The notes under the pieces are model-generated. The model saw only the letters and a program-made list of their open reading frames with translations. It did no database searches and had not been told where the DNA came from. Position numbers and translations under genes: made by a program. Below are positions 43,187-51,734 of a DNA stretch of 64,000 bases, one piece after another (within the stretch, counting starts at the first letter, position 1; each line of letters begins with the position of its first letter). The stretch lies in the NCBI RefSeq assembly GCF_003610785.1, contig NZ_RAQQ01000021.1:1-64000 (forward strand). The letters are read 5' to 3'. This stretch comes from Micromonospora globbae. Its GTDB lineage: Bacteria; Actinomycetota; Actinomycetes; Mycobacteriales; Micromonosporaceae.

Positions 43187-44619
43187 TCACACGGGTGCAC
43201 CGACGCGGATCGCGAGTCGGCGGGCTGCTGCGCTACCTGTGGGGCCCGGGCAAGGCGGAGGAACACGTCAACCCTCACCTGGTAGCCGCCTGGGACGGCG
43301 CGGGCCTCCTGGCTGACCTGGAGCCCGAAGTCACGGCCACGGGCAGGCGAGATTCCCGTGGGCTGACGGCGTTGCTGGAGCAGCCGGTTCGCGCCGGCTA
43401 CCGGCCGCCGAAGAAGTTCGTGTGGCATGCCAGCATGCGGCTGGCACCTGAGGACCGGCATCGTAGTATCAGCGACACGACCTGGGCGAGCATGGTGGAG
43501 CAAATGCTCACCGAGGTCGGCGTCGCCACCACCGCCACCGATCCGGGCCTGCGGTGGATCGCCATGCGGCATGCCGACGACCACGTGCACATCGTCGCCA
43601 CGCTGGTGCGCGAGGACGGCCGTACCGACTGGCTGCGCAACGACTACCCGCGCTGCGTCCAGGCCACCTACAACGTGGCCCGCCGCTACAACCTGCACCG
43701 CCGGGTCCCGCCGGCGGACCGCACTGCCCATCGTCGTCCCCACCCGGTCGAGATCAGCAAGGCCCGTCGTACCGGCCGCGCTCAAACGCCCCGTGACGAG
43801 CTACGCCAGCGCGTACGAGCGGCCGTGGCCGCCGCTGGATCGGAGGAGGAGTTCTTCGCCCGGCTGCGTGAGGCAGGAGTGCTGGTGCGGCTCCGGCACA
43901 GCAGCACCGATCCGGGGCAGATCACCGGGTACGCAGTGGCACTCCCTGGCGGACACACAGCGGACGGGCGACCGGTGTACTTCGGCGGGGGCCGGTTGGC
44001 ACCCGACATGACGCTGCCGAAGCTGCGGCTGCGGTGGGGCTCCCCGAAGCCGCTGTCGGCGCCGACCGTGGGCCGGGCGGAACGGGTCGAGGCGATGCGC
44101 CAGGCCGCCGCCGCAGTCACCGCGGCCGCCGAGGACATCCGCCGGGGCGTCCGTACCGCACCCGGCCGAGCGCAGGCCACCGCCGTCGCCGCGGCTGACC
44201 TGCTCACCAGCCTCGCGTACGCGGTGGAGGGCGACCGGCGCGGGCAGCTACACCGGGCAGCCGAAGTGTTCGACCGGGCGGCCCGGGACCTGTACGGACG
44301 GGTACGTCGATCCACCGGCCGTTCCCAGGAGATGCGCGCGATATCGCGGCTGGTAGCGCTGATGGGCCGAATCTCCGGCGACGACGACGCGGTCGCCGCC
44401 CTCGCGCTGGTGATGGACCTGGCCCGGCTCGCCGACGCACTCGAGGACCTGCGGCGGGCCGAGCAGCGCCTCCACCAAGCCGAGGCGGCCCGAGCCGCAG
44501 CCGCCGAGCTGCGGCTGGTAGCGGGTGGCCGGCAACAGGTGGTAGCGCTGGCGCTAACTCCCATGCCAACGCCCGAGCCGACAGTGGGAGGCGGCCGGCG
44601 TGCCGTGCGCGGCCGTTGA
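43183..44619 (+). CDS. Relaxase (mobilisation nuclease)
   Basis: The protein is 478 aa from the GTG at 43183, with AGGAGG 5 nt upstream. The N-terminal relaxase domain has HRRGSRVGGLLRYLWGPG, FVWHASMRLAPEDR and the metal site RHADDHVHIV (His130, Asp133, His134, His136). RYNLHRRVPPADRTAHRRP follows. The nucleophile is probably a tyrosine near the N-terminus, not assigned. The C-terminal 220 residues are Ala-rich helices. It nicks oriT and pilots the strand through the T4SS with the VirD4-like protein. Confidence 0.9.
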   Translation: MITRVHRRGSRVGGLLRYLWGPGKAEEHVNPHLVAAWDGAGLLADLEPEVTATGRRDSRGLTALLEQPVRAGYRPPKKFVWHASMRLAPEDRHRSISDTTWASMVEQMLTEVGVATTATDPGLRWIAMRHADDHVHIVATLVREDGRTDWLRNDYPRCVQATYNVARRYNLHRRVPPADRTAHRRPHPVEISKARRTGRAQTPRDELRQRVRAAVAAAGSEEEFFARLREAGVLVRLRHSSTDPGQITGYAVALPGGHTADGRPVYFGGGRLAPDMTLPKLRLRWGSPKPLSAPTVGRAERVEAMRQAAAAVTAAAEDIRRGVRTAPGRAQATAVAAADLLTSLAYAVEGDRRGQLHRAAEVFDRAARDLYGRVRRSTGRSQEMRAISRLVALMGRISGDDDAVAALALVMDLARLADALEDLRRAEQRLHQAEAARAAAAELRLVAGGRQQVVALALTPMPTPEPTVGGGRRAVRGR

Positions 44620-44638
44620 GCAGACAGGGGAGGTGCAC

Positions 44639-45784
44639 GTGCCGCGCCCGGAGCAACATGAAGACCCGATGGCCGAGACCCGCCAACAGTTCCTGCAAGG
44701 GCTGGCCACGATGGCGACTGTCGGCGAGGCAGGCGCCCGGTGGGCCGCCGTCGGCATCCAGAACAAGGCTGCCGAACGGGAACGCGACGCCCAGCGTGAG
44801 CAGGCCGCCGCGACGGTTCGACGCGAAGCCGACCGGCTGGCCGCCAAGGTACGGGCGGAGCGGGAACGCATGGCGGCGTCGCTGGACGGTGATTGGTTGG
44901 TCAACAAGGCCACCTTCGCCGAGGCTGCCGCCGTCTGGCGTACCGCGACGATCCATGCCAGCAGCGACCCGGTAGCCAGGCGGGCGGCAGAGTTCGCCGA
45001 GCAACGGCTACGGCGGATCCGCCCAGATCTGATGACCGCGTACGAGCGCCATCGGCAGGCAGGAGCGCCGCTTCCCGAGGCTATGCGGGCCGCCGCGCGG
45101 GAGGTGTGGGAGCGCGATGCCCGCGCCGGCCGCCGTCCGCATGGCGGCGCTCGGGCGCACGGCGGCACACCCGACCGGCAGGGGATCAGCCCGGACGGCC
45201 CAGCCGCACTGCCACCGAGCGGCAGAGGGATGGTCGACGACTTCGACGCCGCTGTCCGCCAGGAGGCGATGAAGCTGGCTGAGCACGTCCGGCCGGAGGC
45301 CCTCGACGAGCTGCAACGCCAATGGCGTGCGACGGGGAAGCTACCCGCAGGCGATCCGGTGCAGCTGCTCCGCGACCTCTCGGCGGAGATGAGCAAGGCC
45401 GTCAGGGCCGGCGAAGCCGACGGGCGGCCGGTCGAGGCGATTCGCCTCGCCCAGAACCATGTGGAAGAGGCCCTGGCCCGGGATCTGCAAGGCCGGGCTG
45501 GCACCGAGCGCGGTCAGGGGGTGCGCGACGCCGGGACGGTCGACAACCCCCGCACCCCAGGCGATGAGCATGCGGCGGGGCAGGCAGCCAGCGTGCTTCA
45601 CGACGACAGCGCCGATCACACCGTCGCCACCGCGGCTGCCATCCGCCACGCCGAAACCGTTCAGACGCCACCCTGGGCGCAGGCCTTCCCGAAGCTTCGC
45701 GTGGCACAGGTCACCCCGGCGGTCGCCGGGAAGCAACCCGCCCCGGCGGTCACCGCTGTGCCGACCCGAGGCAGGCCACGATGA
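44639..45784 (+). CDS. Unknown coiled protein of the mobilisation operon
   Basis: The protein is 381 aa from the GTG at 44639, 6 nt after GGGGAGG. The N-terminal 130 residues are strongly helical and charged (NKAAERERDAQREQAAATVR, KVRAERERMAASL). The middle is Gly/Arg-rich and the C-terminal half is again helical (DAAVRQEAMKLAEHV). There is no membrane segment. It lies between the relaxase and DUF4913 genes and overlaps the latter by 4 bp, so a role in DNA processing is likely but no family is recognised. Confidence 0.7.
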   Translation: MPRPEQHEDPMAETRQQFLQGLATMATVGEAGARWAAVGIQNKAAERERDAQREQAAATVRREADRLAAKVRAERERMAASLDGDWLVNKATFAEAAAVWRTATIHASSDPVARRAAEFAEQRLRRIRPDLMTAYERHRQAGAPLPEAMRAAAREVWERDARAGRRPHGGARAHGGTPDRQGISPDGPAALPPSGRGMVDDFDAAVRQEAMKLAEHVRPEALDELQRQWRATGKLPAGDPVQLLRDLSAEMSKAVRAGEADGRPVEAIRLAQNHVEEALARDLQGRAGTERGQGVRDAGTVDNPRTPGDEHAAGQAASVLHDDSADHTVATAAAIRHAETVQTPPWAQAFPKLRVAQVTPAVAGKQPAPAVTAVPTRGRPR

Positions 45785-46290
45785 CGGCCACCACGTCGCA
45801 GCGGAACCGCACGGCCGCCGCTACCCAACTCGAGGAACTCGCCGCCCAGGTAGCGAAACTGGCGGCGCAGGTCGCCGACCTGCAGCAGGTCCAGGCCGAA
45901 CGTACCCAGGACGGTGACGGGGAGAAGCAGGCACCGCTGTACTCGACGGTCGAGGAATGGGTGACCAAGTACCTGCTGCCCACCTTCCCGCGCCCCGTCG
46001 GCGAGGTCGGCCTGACCCGCTGGCACTGGTGCGAGCAGTGGTGGCGCCATGATGAGGCGGTGACTCGGCTGACGGCCCTGTGGTACGGCTGGGAACAGGC
46101 CCGACTGCAGATGACCGGCATGCTGCCCTGGCTTCGAGAACTCGACCACCAACTGCCCATCCTGTGTGGCGACGACGGACCTTTCCGCAACTGCGCTGCA
46201 GGCGGCGATCTCGGCGAGAAACGACACCGCTCATCGCCGGAGGTACCAGCCCAGCCCGCACCAGACAACTGGTGGAGGTGGTGGGACTAA
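45781..46290 (+). CDS. DUF4913 domain protein
   Basis: The 169-aa protein starts at ATGA overlapping the previous stop. A short coiled coil (LEELAAQVAKLAAQVADLQQ) precedes the DUF4913 pattern YSTVEEWVTKYLLPTF, WHWCEQWWRHDEAVTRLTAL and GMLPWLRELDHQLPIL. This family is common beside relaxase and T4SS genes of actinobacterial plasmids and ICEs. Its biochemical role is unknown. It is the last gene of the mobilisation operon. Confidence 0.85.
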   Translation: MTATTSQRNRTAAATQLEELAAQVAKLAAQVADLQQVQAERTQDGDGEKQAPLYSTVEEWVTKYLLPTFPRPVGEVGLTRWHWCEQWWRHDEAVTRLTALWYGWEQARLQMTGMLPWLRELDHQLPILCGDDGPFRNCAAGGDLGEKRHRSSPEVPAQPAPDNWWRWWD

Positions 46291-46668
46291 CCACCGCTTG
46301 TGACACCAGAAGCGGCCATGTCCGGAGGGCAAGAACGGTAGGGGCAGACGAAAGTTCAGTGCCCGCCGTTCCGTGGATGATGTTTCGCGCTACGGCAGGT
46401 CCACCCATCCGCGTGCGCAGCGCTTCTTCTTTCGGTCACTGCAGGTCGGGCCCACGCTGCCCTCACCGGCTTTGTCGTGACCGATCCGCATGGTGAGCTC
46501 CCTCCAGCCCGTCGGCTACGCCAAGCGGCATCGACTCGAGGGTTGGGATGATTCCGGCGTGGCTGGTACGGCGCCGCCTCGCGAATCATGTCGCAGGGCC
46601 GGGTTAGATTCAGCCGTGTGCGGCTGGCTCATGGGCTGCCAGATCAGATGCGACGTCGAGGAGGGCCG
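46291..46668 (+). other. Gap before the defence-like genes
   Basis: No gene with good coding character is seen. TAGATT at 46605-46610 is a possible -10 for the OLD-like gene and argues for the downstream start at 46669. GC content falls visibly from here to about 50.6 kb. Confidence 0.4.
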
Positions 46669-49107
46669 TTGCGGCTCACAAGGGTGTACGTCCGGTTCTT
46701 CAAGTCGTTCAACTTCGACTACGAACGCCGCGCGAAGGAGAACGCCAAGCGCCACGAATGGGAGATCCTCCCTGAAGGCTGGTATCCGCACGTGCGTCTC
46801 GACGTGGATCCGCAGGTCACCGCGGTAGTTGGGGCAAACGAATCGGGCAAGAGTCACCTGCTGGATGCGATCGAGTGCGTCATGGGTAGACGGCCAGTTA
46901 CTCGTAGCGACTTCTGCCGTTACTCACAGTTGTATTCCGTGGAGACCGACCAGGTGCGCCTGCCTGACGTGGGCGCTGTCTTCACCGTTGGGCAGGAATC
47001 CGAGTCCACGCGGCTGGCCGAGCTGGGCGTGATCTGTGCAGTGGATGAGACCTTCTTGTTCATGCGGCCAGGTGATGGGCACCCGTTCATCGTGTGCGGC
47101 GAGACGACAACCGAGCTCGGCGACAGCGAACAGGTGAAGGCTCTCGAGGCGGTTCTGCCGCAGGTGCTGCGCTTCTCGACGAGCATCGCCGTTCCCGACA
47201 GCGTGCCGATCGCGTCCCTGTGGGGTGGACGGCTGGGAAGTCTCGCTGACCGACGTGTTCGCGGGGCGTTTCTTGATGCTGCCGAGCAGGCAGAGCCAGA
47301 AGCCGACGAAAAGACCTGGGCGCAGATCAGCACGAAGCTGTGGTCGTTCGTCCGCCGTCCCGCAACCGTTGCCGAGACGGAGCAGGAGCGCAGGAAGCGC
47401 GCTGAGACGACATTGGCCCGGCAGCTGTTGGTGGACGTCGCCCGCATCGACGAGAGCGTCTTCAAGGAGCTGCAGAAGGCCATAACGAACGGCAAGGAAG
47501 GGGAAGTCAGCGGCCTGGAAGGAAAGATCAACGAAAGCCTGGCGCGCCACCTGAACCTTTCCCGCTGGTGGAGCCAGGACACCGACTTCAAGCTGTGTGT
47601 CACGATCCGGGAGCGTGAGCTCGTCTTCACCATCCGGGACCGAACGGGAACCGAGTATTCGTTCGGTGAGCGCAGCCGCGGCCTGACGCACTTCCTCGCC
47701 TACTTCGTCCAGCTGCGCGCCCACCGGCCCAGTGAGGACCGGAGCGAGATCCTGCTTATGGATGAACCGGACGCCTACTTGTCGAACTCAGGACAGCAGG
47801 ACCTCCTCCGTGTTTTGGAGAACTTCGCCGTTCCAGACGACGGCCTGCGTGCCGATCAGGTCGTCTACGTGACACATTCCCCTTTCCTGATAAACAAGAA
47901 TGCTGCCTCCCGACTCCGTGTTCTCGACAAGGGCGCGCAGGAGGAGGGCACCCGCGTCGTCAAGGACGTCGTACGCACCCACTACGAACCCTTGCGGTCT
48001 TCGCTGGGTACCTATGTGGCCGAGACGGCGTTCATCGGCGGCAAAAACCTAATTGTCGAAGGCACTGCCGACCAGGTCCTTCTGGCCGGGGTATCGAACG
48101 CACTTCGTGCGCGTAGGCCGGAGGCAGCCCGCCTTCTGGACCTTAATGAGGTCACGATCGTGCCTGCGGGAAGCGCAGACAGCGTCCCGTACATCGCCTA
48201 CCTCGCGCGAGGCCGCGACCCGATCAAACCTCCGTGTGTGGCGCTGCTCGACGGCGACGACGAGGGCAGGAGGGCTGTCGGGAAGCTGAGGAAGAGCGAG
48301 GCGAACCGGAAGCCAGTCTTGGACGAGAAGTTCGTCGTCTGCCTCGATAAGTGGGCCGAATCCACCCGGACGAAGGCTGACGCTGGTGCCAGACCAGAAC
48401 TCGAGGGCGGTATCGCCGTGGTCGCGTCAACCAAGTCTGGCGTCGTCACCGAGATTGAAGATCTCATCCCGCCACGCATCGCGGTTCAGGCCGCCAAGTC
48501 CTACGCGAGCCGGCTGCTTGGACTCGGCTCCGAGGAAACCGATAAGATCAAGGAAAGCGATCTCAAGGACCGGCTCGACTCGGGTGGACCCCTCTGGGAC
48601 GCGATCCGAGCCCTGTTCGCGGATACGCTCGGCGAGCACATCGACAAGGTCGGGTTCGCCCGCGAGGTCGTCTCCTACTTGAACGCGCTTCCCCGAACCG
48701 GCTCACGCCCACATGGTGTGAAAACGCTCGAGGATAACTTCATCAGCCTCTTGAGCCATCTCACCGAGCTGCTCGACCAAGCCTCGGCGTTGGAAGCAAA
48801 CCGCCGCCGCGAGAAGCGCATGGGCCGCATCGTCCGTGGGTTCCTGGACGACTACCAGACCGGCGTCACGCGCACGCTCGCAGACAGCCGGCTGCGCGAG
48901 ATCGAAAGCAGTCTGGACGACTCGGCCGCGCACGATGTCTTTAGGCTTGGCATTGCGAGACTGCGCCGCGACTTCGCCCTCCGGACAGATCCGACCAAGC
49001 CCATCGAGAACTTTCCCAGCTTCCGACAGAGGCTGGAGGACCTCACCCATCAGGAGCGCCTGGAGAGCCAAGAACCTGATGAAGAACATGCTGGTCCCGG
49101 CTACTGA
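46669..49107 (+). CDS. OLD-family ATP-dependent nuclease (AAA + TOPRIM)
   Basis: The protein is 812 aa from the TTG at 46669, which follows GAGGAGGG; ATG 46648 and 46588 are in frame but lack sites and the latter precedes the -10. The ABC-type ATPase half has Walker A GANESGKS (55-62), a signature-like FGERSRGLTHFLAYF, Walker B ILLMDEPDA (Asp365, Glu366) and VTHSPFLI. The TOPRIM half has LIVEGTAD (Glu464) and ALLDGDDEG (Asp528, Asp530). A helical C-terminal 250 residues is extra to typical OLD. OLD nucleases defend against phages. It precedes the ApeA-like gene by 101 bp. Confidence 0.85.
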   Translation: MRLTRVYVRFFKSFNFDYERRAKENAKRHEWEILPEGWYPHVRLDVDPQVTAVVGANESGKSHLLDAIECVMGRRPVTRSDFCRYSQLYSVETDQVRLPDVGAVFTVGQESESTRLAELGVICAVDETFLFMRPGDGHPFIVCGETTTELGDSEQVKALEAVLPQVLRFSTSIAVPDSVPIASLWGGRLGSLADRRVRGAFLDAAEQAEPEADEKTWAQISTKLWSFVRRPATVAETEQERRKRAETTLARQLLVDVARIDESVFKELQKAITNGKEGEVSGLEGKINESLARHLNLSRWWSQDTDFKLCVTIRERELVFTIRDRTGTEYSFGERSRGLTHFLAYFVQLRAHRPSEDRSEILLMDEPDAYLSNSGQQDLLRVLENFAVPDDGLRADQVVYVTHSPFLINKNAASRLRVLDKGAQEEGTRVVKDVVRTHYEPLRSSLGTYVAETAFIGGKNLIVEGTADQVLLAGVSNALRARRPEAARLLDLNEVTIVPAGSADSVPYIAYLARGRDPIKPPCVALLDGDDEGRRAVGKLRKSEANRKPVLDEKFVVCLDKWAESTRTKADAGARPELEGGIAVVASTKSGVVTEIEDLIPPRIAVQAAKSYASRLLGLGSEETDKIKESDLKDRLDSGGPLWDAIRALFADTLGEHIDKVGFAREVVSYLNALPRTGSRPHGVKTLEDNFISLLSHLTELLDQASALEANRRREKRMGRIVRGFLDDYQTGVTRTLADSRLREIESSLDDSAAHDVFRLGIARLRRDFALRTDPTKPIENFPSFRQRLEDLTHQERLESQEPDEEHAGPGY

Positions 49108-49208
49108 CCGGTTGTACGAGGGCTTTGTCTGGCCGTTGGTTGACTCGCCCTGCAAGCCCGACTTGTGCGAGTCTTGCCGCGGAATCCATTTGTTGAACGG
49201 AGTGCCGA

Positions 49209-50564
49209 GTGGACGTTGACGAGCAGACCGGTTGGTGGTGTTTGCCCGGACGGGAGGACCGAAGGGTCCCCGGGGTGTTGACCTTCGATGTCGAACGCGG
49301 GGGCAAGCTGACGTTGATCGGTGGGCTTGTAGAGGTTGAGGAGGTGGCCACCGCCGTCACGAGGAATGGCGAGACGAGCATGGCCATCGGCGAGGACGAG
49401 ATCGAAGCGGCAGGTACCTATGACCGGGTTCTCGGCATCGTTGATCGCAAGCCGGTAACACTAGAGCATTGCATTGAGGTACACCGCTCGGGCGGCTTGT
49501 TCGCGGCTACCACGAAGCAGATCATCCGCGTTGGCCGGATTCTCCATGGCGCACAGTTCGGGAGCGGCGAGGCAGGCGGCGACGGTCTACAGGTTGGGCT
49601 GGATTGGTTGACTGAGTGGACACAGCGCAGCGGTGTCACGGGTAACGTGAAGATCAAGGAAGGCCAGGAGACGCTCTACACGATGGAGGGTCGCAGGCTG
49701 CCAACGGACTGGATCGAACTCGAGGGTGGTGGCCGCCTCGGGCTGCACCACTCCATTCGGGCTGAGATGGATGTGACCGCACCCGCGTTGGAGCAGACAT
49801 TTCAGTTTGAGCTGGACTACCCCGACGTCCGTACTGCTGACGAACTGATCGACGTAGCCTCTGATCTTCAAGATCTCATTTCGATTGGAACGGGGCGGAC
49901 GGCGGCGTTCAAGCGGCTCGTCCTTTTCCATCCCGATGTGTACCAAGAAACCCCAGCCGGTCGATGGCACAAGCCGATTGCGGTTCATGCCCAGTGGCCC
50001 GCTGAGAGTACCCAGCGGTCGGGACGGTGGAGTAACCATGAGGCGTACTTCGGCCTAGAGGATCTCGGTGGGATGCCGGGCGTGGCGAAGTGGCTCATCG
50101 TCGCCCGCAAGCACCGGGAAACCCTCGGGAAGGTTATGGCGACGCGGTACGCGGCGTCGATGTATGTCACTGATCGCTACTACAACCGCGTGGCATCCTT
50201 AGAGGACCTGAACCGAAAAGAGGCGGGCGACGGCAACCAGACGGTCTCACTGAACCGGCGTCTTACCCGGTGCGCCCAGTTGGCTGGTCAACCGTTCGCG
50301 AACCTCGTAGCGCACGTGGACGAGTGGGTTAAAATCGTCAAAAGTGACCGAGACGACATCGGACACCACTTCGGGCGGCGCCAGAGCCAGCACACGTTGG
50401 AGCAGTTCTACCTCTCTGAAAGCACGTATTGGCTGTATGTTCTGTGTCTACTGCGCCTCGCGGACGCGCCAGACGCCGTCTTCGCTCAGATTGCCGGCAA
50501 CTATCAATTCGAGGGCTTGGCCCGCCGACTCGCAAAGTTCATTCCACCGCCCGGGACTCCGTAA
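49209..50564 (+). CDS. ApeA-like HEPN abortive-infection protein
   Basis: The 451-aa GTG-start protein follows GGAG at 6 nt. The N-terminal half (GWWCLPGREDRRVPGVLTF, GKLTLIGGL, YDRVLGIVDRKPVTLEHC) has the beta-rich look of the ApeA N-terminal domain. The C-terminal half is helical and ends with a HEPN RNase motif Rx4H: Arg381-His386 in SDRDDIGHH. ApeA is a single-gene anti-phage system in which a HEPN RNase stops growth on infection. Codon use is more AT-rich than in the core genes, consistent with import. The assignment is from pattern only. Confidence 0.7.
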   Translation: MDVDEQTGWWCLPGREDRRVPGVLTFDVERGGKLTLIGGLVEVEEVATAVTRNGETSMAIGEDEIEAAGTYDRVLGIVDRKPVTLEHCIEVHRSGGLFAATTKQIIRVGRILHGAQFGSGEAGGDGLQVGLDWLTEWTQRSGVTGNVKIKEGQETLYTMEGRRLPTDWIELEGGGRLGLHHSIRAEMDVTAPALEQTFQFELDYPDVRTADELIDVASDLQDLISIGTGRTAAFKRLVLFHPDVYQETPAGRWHKPIAVHAQWPAESTQRSGRWSNHEAYFGLEDLGGMPGVAKWLIVARKHRETLGKVMATRYAASMYVTDRYYNRVASLEDLNRKEAGDGNQTVSLNRRLTRCAQLAGQPFANLVAHVDEWVKIVKSDRDDIGHHFGRRQSQHTLEQFYLSESTYWLYVLCLLRLADAPDAVFAQIAGNYQFEGLARRLAKFIPPPGTP

Positions 50565-50918
50565 CACAACGTTGCGGCTGACGAGCTTGAGAGCGGTGCA
50601 GGCTTCCGAATGCCACATGCCCTCGTGTTGGAACCCCATTGAGGGTCATCGCCGCCCAGTTCACTGAGCTGTATCATCAGTCGGGACTCCAAGCGGGCGA
50701 GGGAATGCACCGCTACCCCGTCCACCACTGGCAATCCACGCCACGGTGCCACGTCGACGACTACGCAACCCGCGCCCGCCTTCCACACGCCGCATGAAAC
50801 TTGACACAAGTGTGAAGAACCTAGCGACCAAAGATCGTTAGTACTGCTACGGCGGATCTCCATCTTGAGCGGTCCGTCCGCGTTCGGTGATCGGAGCGAA
50901 GACTGGCTTGCTCGAGTG
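50565..50918. other. Gap with displaced gene fragment
   Basis: No complete gene is seen. Positions 50748-50776 repeat 53284-53312 with one mismatch. After it the sequence reads on like the missing 3' end of the broken gene at 51735-53312 (YATRARLPHAA then a stop), followed by aaacttgacacaagtgtgaa. The piece looks like a displaced 3' end left by rearrangement. Confidence 0.5.
50748..50776 (+). repeat. 29-bp direct repeat, left copy
   Basis: It matches 53284-53312 with one mismatch (first 25 bp identical). It encodes HVDDYATRA in frame with the 3' end of the interrupted gene. The two copies bracket 2.5 kb holding the SHOCT gene and most of the interrupted gene. Confidence 0.85.
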
Positions 50919-51689
50919 TCAGAGGCGCCCGAGCAGCTCAGCCTTCTTCGCCGCGAACTCCTCATCCGTGAGGATGCCGGCGCCGTGGAGCGAGGCGAGC
51001 TTTTCAATCTGCCCAACGACATCCGGCTGAGCCGCGGCCACGGCCGGCGTCCCCGGCGTGCCTCGCTGGATCACCGAGGAGGCGAGGTCCAAGATCTTGT
51101 CGGTCACGCCGGGCTGCGCCTGAAGCTCCGAAGACTTGGCCTGCGCGGAGGCTTCGGTGACGACCTGCCGGCCCTGGAGCAATACGGAGAAGACCGTGAA
51201 CAGCTTCTCCGGCAACTCGAGGACGGACTGATCGCCGTCGGCCCAGTTCACACGGACTATCCGCGGGGGCTTCATGGCAGCTCCGAGGCTGGCGCCGACA
51301 GCCTTGCCGATCCTCCCGGGCAGAGCAGCCGTCGCGGCAGCCCGGCCCATGGCGCCGACGACACCTTCCTGGCCCGGAAGTTCCTCCCACTCGAGCACGG
51401 TCTCGGCGTTGAGCTTGTACCGCTTGAAGGGGTTGTACGGGTGCGGGATGACGAGTCCGCCCTGGCCTGAGTCAACGCTGGCGCCCGTCAGGCGGCCACC
51501 TACCACGCGTCCCTGGTTCGTCACGTGCGAACCGTAGATCAACGCTTTGGCCCACGCAATCGTCGTGCGGATGAAATCGACCTCGCCTGTCGGCTCGAAA
51601 CACCCGAAGCTGCCAACCGCCGTAGCAGTGCCAGTGAGGCACCGCCTCGGACCGCCCAGTCGGGTGGTTGAGCTGGTCTTTACAGTCAC
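50919..51689 (-). CDS. SHOCT-domain protein
   Basis: The protein is about 256 aa from the GTG at 51689, the only good start codon in a long open frame; the true start may lie nearer VDFIRTTIAWAKALIYG. The main part (VIPHPYNPFKRYKLNAETVLEWEE, read in parts, IGKAVGASLGAAM, VNWADGDQSVLELPEKLFTVF) is unassigned and may associate with membrane or lipid. The last 35 residues (VVGQIEKLASLHGAG, LTDEEFAAKKAELL) are a SHOCT domain, a short C-terminal oligomerisation motif. It is divergent from the next gene. Confidence 0.7.
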   Translation of the reverse strand: MTVKTSSTTRLGGPRRCLTGTATAVGSFGCFEPTGEVDFIRTTIAWAKALIYGSHVTNQGRVVGGRLTGASVDSGQGGLVIPHPYNPFKRYKLNAETVLEWEELPGQEGVVGAMGRAAATAALPGRIGKAVGASLGAAMKPPRIVRVNWADGDQSVLELPEKLFTVFSVLLQGRQVVTEASAQAKSSELQAQPGVTDKILDLASSVIQRGTPGTPAVAAAQPDVVGQIEKLASLHGAGILTDEEFAAKKAELLGRL

Positions 51690-51734
51690 TGGCGTCGCAT
51701 CACCGCATCCATAGCCGCAACTGTGGAGGCGGTC

